NCBI RefSeq assembly: GCF_022814725.1
Contig: NZ_CP093442.1
Location: 434,001-498,000 of the forward strand
DNA length: 64,000 bases
Origin: Bdellovibrio reynosensis
GTDB lineage: Bacteria > Bdellovibrionota > Bdellovibrionia > Bdellovibrionales > Bdellovibrionaceae
Direction of reading: 5' to 3'
Part shown: piece after piece, positions 62,941 to 64,000 of the stretch
How positions within the stretch are numbered: the first letter of the stretch is position 1
How the letters are laid out: each line of letters opens with the position of its first letter
Made by a program: the position numbers and the translations under genes
Notes under the pieces: model-generated
What the model was told of the DNA's origin: nothing
Seen by the model: only the letters and a program-made list of their open reading frames with translations
Database searches by the model: none

Positions 62941-64000
62941 ATGAATTTTCAATCTTGGTTCAAAGGAATTAAGGGCAAACTATTATTAGCGGCTGTATTT
63001 CCAGTTATTGGTTTTGCAGTTTTAGGAGCAGTGGCATTTCAAGGCGTAGAACAAGTTTTAGTTCTATTATCTGAAGCCAATGACCAAGTGATCCCCACTT
63101 TTGAGGGTGTTGGTGAAATGCGCCAATCCCGCAATAAGTTCTTATATCAATCATGGGCAGCCATTGGTGAGATTGAAGATAAAGAGCGCGTCACAAAACG
63201 TTTAGCGTCAGCGCAAGAAGCCATTGGTGAATTTAGAAAAGCCCAAGAGGAGTATGATCCAATTCCTCGTACTCCAGAAGAAGACGTGGCTTACCAAGAA
63301 GTAAAGCCATTATTCCCTGAGTATTATGCATCTATGGATAAAGTGATTGCTTTGATTGAGTCAGGCGACCCGCAAAAAATCGAAGAAGCCAAAGGCATGC
63401 TTAAAGGAAATCTTGATAAGGTCAGCGGCAAAATCAGAAATTGGAATAAAGTCGTTGTCGAAATCTATTCTAAAATGGCGAAAGACGGTGTGGTGAAAGC
63501 AAGAGCCGAAGAAGCTTTTGTCATGAAGACGGTGATCGCAGTTACTTGTTTCAGTGCATTTTTGATTTTCGGATTATTACTGTGGATCGCATCACGCGTG
63601 TCTTCATCAGTTTCTTCTATCGCTGACCGTTTATCTACGGCGAGTTCAAGAGTAGCGACTTCTGTAGAACAGTTGAATGAAGCTGGTAACAGTTTGTCGC
63701 AATCGTCAACGGAAGCAGCAGCTTCACTTGAAGAAACAGTGGCAGCCCTTGAAGAAATGACTTCAATGGTGCAAATGAATTCAGATAATGCAAAACAGGC
63801 AGCCGCTCTTTCAGCCTCTTCTAAAGATTCAGCTGAAACAGGTGAACAAGAAATCAAAAATCTGATTCACTCTATGGGTGCGATCTCTCAATCTTCTAAA
63901 AAGATCGAAGAAATCATCGACGTGATTGACGACATTGCATTCCAAACGAACTTGTTGGCCCTGAATGCCGCGGTTGAAGCTGCTAGAGCCGGTGAGCAAG
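62941..64000 (+). CDS. Methyl-accepting chemotaxis protein, HAMP-less (partial, 3' cut)
   Basis: Chemoreceptor running off the window. TM1 ([20 protein letters not shown]) is followed by a ~165-residue periplasmic helical domain of the 4HB type and TM2 ([20 protein letters not shown], about residue 200). No HAMP domain is seen between TM2 and the signalling part; [20 protein letters not shown] leads straight into methylation helices and the hairpin start [25 protein letters not shown] lies 8 bases before the ATG. Confidence 0.93.
   Translation, partial: MNFQSWFKGIKGKLLLAAVFPVIGFAVLGAVAFQGVEQVLVLLSEANDQVIPTFEGVGEMRQSRNKFLYQSWAAIGEIEDKERVTKRLASAQEAIGEFRKAQEEYDPIPRTPEEDVAYQEVKPLFPEYYASMDKVIALIESGDPQKIEEAKGMLKGNLDKVSGKIRNWNKVVVEIYSKMAKDGVVKARAEEAFVMKTVIAVTCFSAFLIFGLLLWIASRVSSSVSSIADRLSTASSRVATSVEQLNEAGNSLSQSSTEAAASLEETVAALEEMTSMVQMNSDNAKQAAALSASSKDSAETGEQEIKNLIHSMGAISQSSKKIEEIIDVIDDIAFQTNLLALNAAVEAARAGEQ

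Overview
The window looks like chromosome from a Bdellovibrio-type predatory bacterium (Bdellovibrionota), close to the B. bacteriovorus group. I infer this from the gene mix: a TIGR02147-family regulator, many secreted proteases, lipoproteins and small exported proteins, an HD-GYP protein, a CarD regulator, moderate GC and compact gene packing. No marker in the window proves the species. About 57 genes are supported. Most are housekeeping. There is no prophage, insertion sequence or CRISPR array.

Layout. 1-9.4 kb: the C-terminus of an outer-membrane barrel protein, an RlmL-type rRNA methylase, exported proteins, an RluA-type pseudouridine synthase, a DedA protein, an unknown protein, a TatD-type hydrolase and the t6A dehydratase TcdA with a tiny membrane protein. 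9.35-11.6 kb: a highly structured leader, a SAM methyltransferase and a deoxyhypusine-synthase-like protein without the catalytic lysine. 11.6-12 kb: a gene-free segment holding a long inverted repeat and two copies of a dispersed repeat. 12-20 kb: MOSC protein, MFS and MATE transporters, Nfu, class I aldolase, lysS, and a rhodanese lipoprotein whose start region folds into a hairpin. 20-25.7 kb (mostly minus): hybrid histidine kinase, then a secretome cluster (V8-like protease, DUF3465, diheme c-type lipoprotein) and an HD-GYP operon. 25.8-34.4 kb: recG, a subtilisin-like protease, a CarD protein, gltX, cysS. 35-43 kb: a penicillin-acylase-type protein, then a tightly overlapping uvrB-uvrC-murJ operon. 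43.5-49 kb: MFS exporter, an NfeD/slipin membrane pair and a SpoIID/LytB protein. 49-53.4 kb: two lipoproteins, a Xer recombinase, a ComM/YifB ATPase. 53.5-56 kb: tRNA-Cys followed by a 13-copy heptanucleotide repeat and a small accessory block (PH-like membrane protein, HNH endonuclease, AbrB-like protein without a visible toxin). 56-64 kb: TIGR02147 regulator, a NADAR-domain lipoprotein, an orphan terminase-small-subunit-like protein, dienelactone hydrolase, solute-binding protein, histidine kinase, SSAT-like acetyltransferase and the start of a HAMP-less chemoreceptor.

The most unusual points are the NADAR lipoprotein (an ADP-ribose-type glycosidase fold apparently exported), the four-way-junction leader before the methyltransferase, two mutually exclusive hairpins at the rhodanese start, the lysine-less deoxyhypusine synthase relative, the heptad array beside tRNA-Cys, and several GC-rich palindromic intergenic elements that share sub-motifs.
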